Assembly: GCF_002099425.1 (NCBI RefSeq)
Contig: NW_018343972.1
Span: 2,559,001-2,623,000, forward strand
Source of the DNA: Phascolarctos cinereus
Taxonomy: Eukaryota > Chordata > Mammalia > Diprotodontia > Phascolarctidae
Direction: 5' to 3'
Length of the DNA stretch: 64,000 bases
Below, in pieces: positions 63,602-64,000 of this stretch (its first letter is position 1; each line of letters opens with the position of its first letter). The notes below the pieces were generated by a model, which ran no database searches, had not been told where the DNA came from, and was given only the letters and a program-made list of their open reading frames with translations. Made by a program: the position numbers and the translations under genes.

Positions 63602-64000
63602 ATTGCATGGCTGCTGTCTTTTGAGAGTGGAGGTCAGCACCTTGGCTGGGCCTGTTCTGCTGGAGGAAAAGGGGAATGGTAAAAATGTGGGTGAGAACTG
63701 TGGCCACTAGCCAGGCTTTGACAGCTGCAAGGCTGGAAGCAGGCATTTCAACTGGGTGGCATACGTAAGGAAAGGGGTAGGGGGAGGCAAGCCAATACTC
63801 CTTTCCCTGTTTGGGGCCTGAAACCACAGAATTCAGGATTTCCTCTCTTCTTGGAAAGTGATTCTTGTACATTGGGGTTGTGCTGGCATTTCCAGGTGGT
63901 GGTGGGAGGGATGCCCGTGAGATGTGGATTCCATGGTGTTTCCCAGGCCTGGCTTTCCTCAGTGGAGATTAGCTTATTAAAGGGACACTCTAAACATAGA
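63602..64000. other. Unassigned DNA
   Basis: No gene or repeat recognised. A 90-codon minus frame (63600-63872) has no known motif. Confidence 0.4.

Overview
The window looks like a gene desert or long intron from a marsupial (metatherian) nuclear genome. The evidence is its repeat content: tRNA-derived SINEs of the type usual in marsupials (WSINE1-like, about 150 bp, and MAR1-like, about 245 bp), a marsupial-type L1, an RTE-clade LINE fragment, many old MIR/CORE-SINE and L2/L3/CR1 copies, hAT and Tigger DNA transposons, and solo LTRs of 4-bp-duplicating retroviruses. An Australian lineage is suggested by the WSINE1-like copies but not proven. I found no host protein-coding exon I would stand behind; nearly all open frames fall in repeats or are short and featureless.

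Layout. 0-12 kb: an old antisense L1 holding a nearly complete 7SL RNA pseudogene, SINEs with clear target-site duplications (TSDs), a triplet repeat inside a SINE, a second antisense L1, then the largest young-looking insertion, a 5'-truncated L1 (9556-11529) with a probable 3' transduction and a 15-bp TSD. 12-31 kb: MIR, L2 and CR1 debris, a duplicated L2-MIR composite (19.3 and 22.5 kb), a solo LTR, a hAT element with a second hAT miniature element inside it, and several low-repeat blocks with features of conserved regulatory DNA (about 14.0-14.8, 20.9-21.3, 25.7-26.2 and 28.6-29.0 kb). 31-46 kb: a solo LTR with 70-bp direct repeats, more SINEs, a full-length copy of the hAT miniature element, a long sense L2 3' end, and large purine/pyrimidine and alternating microsatellites. 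46-64 kb: another antisense L1 split by a SINE, two more hAT copies, an internally deleted Tigger1-like element carrying both a SINE and a solo LTR, an RTE fragment, further CR1/L2/MIR remains and two more low-repeat blocks (56.05-56.46 and 58.2-58.7 kb).

The value of the window lies in the insertion record: the nested elements give a relative order, from old MIR/L2, through hAT and Tigger, to LTRs, SINEs and L1. Repeat names rest on sequence recall without a database search, so family names are less certain than the visible structure (ends, tails, TSDs). No undescribed coding system was found.
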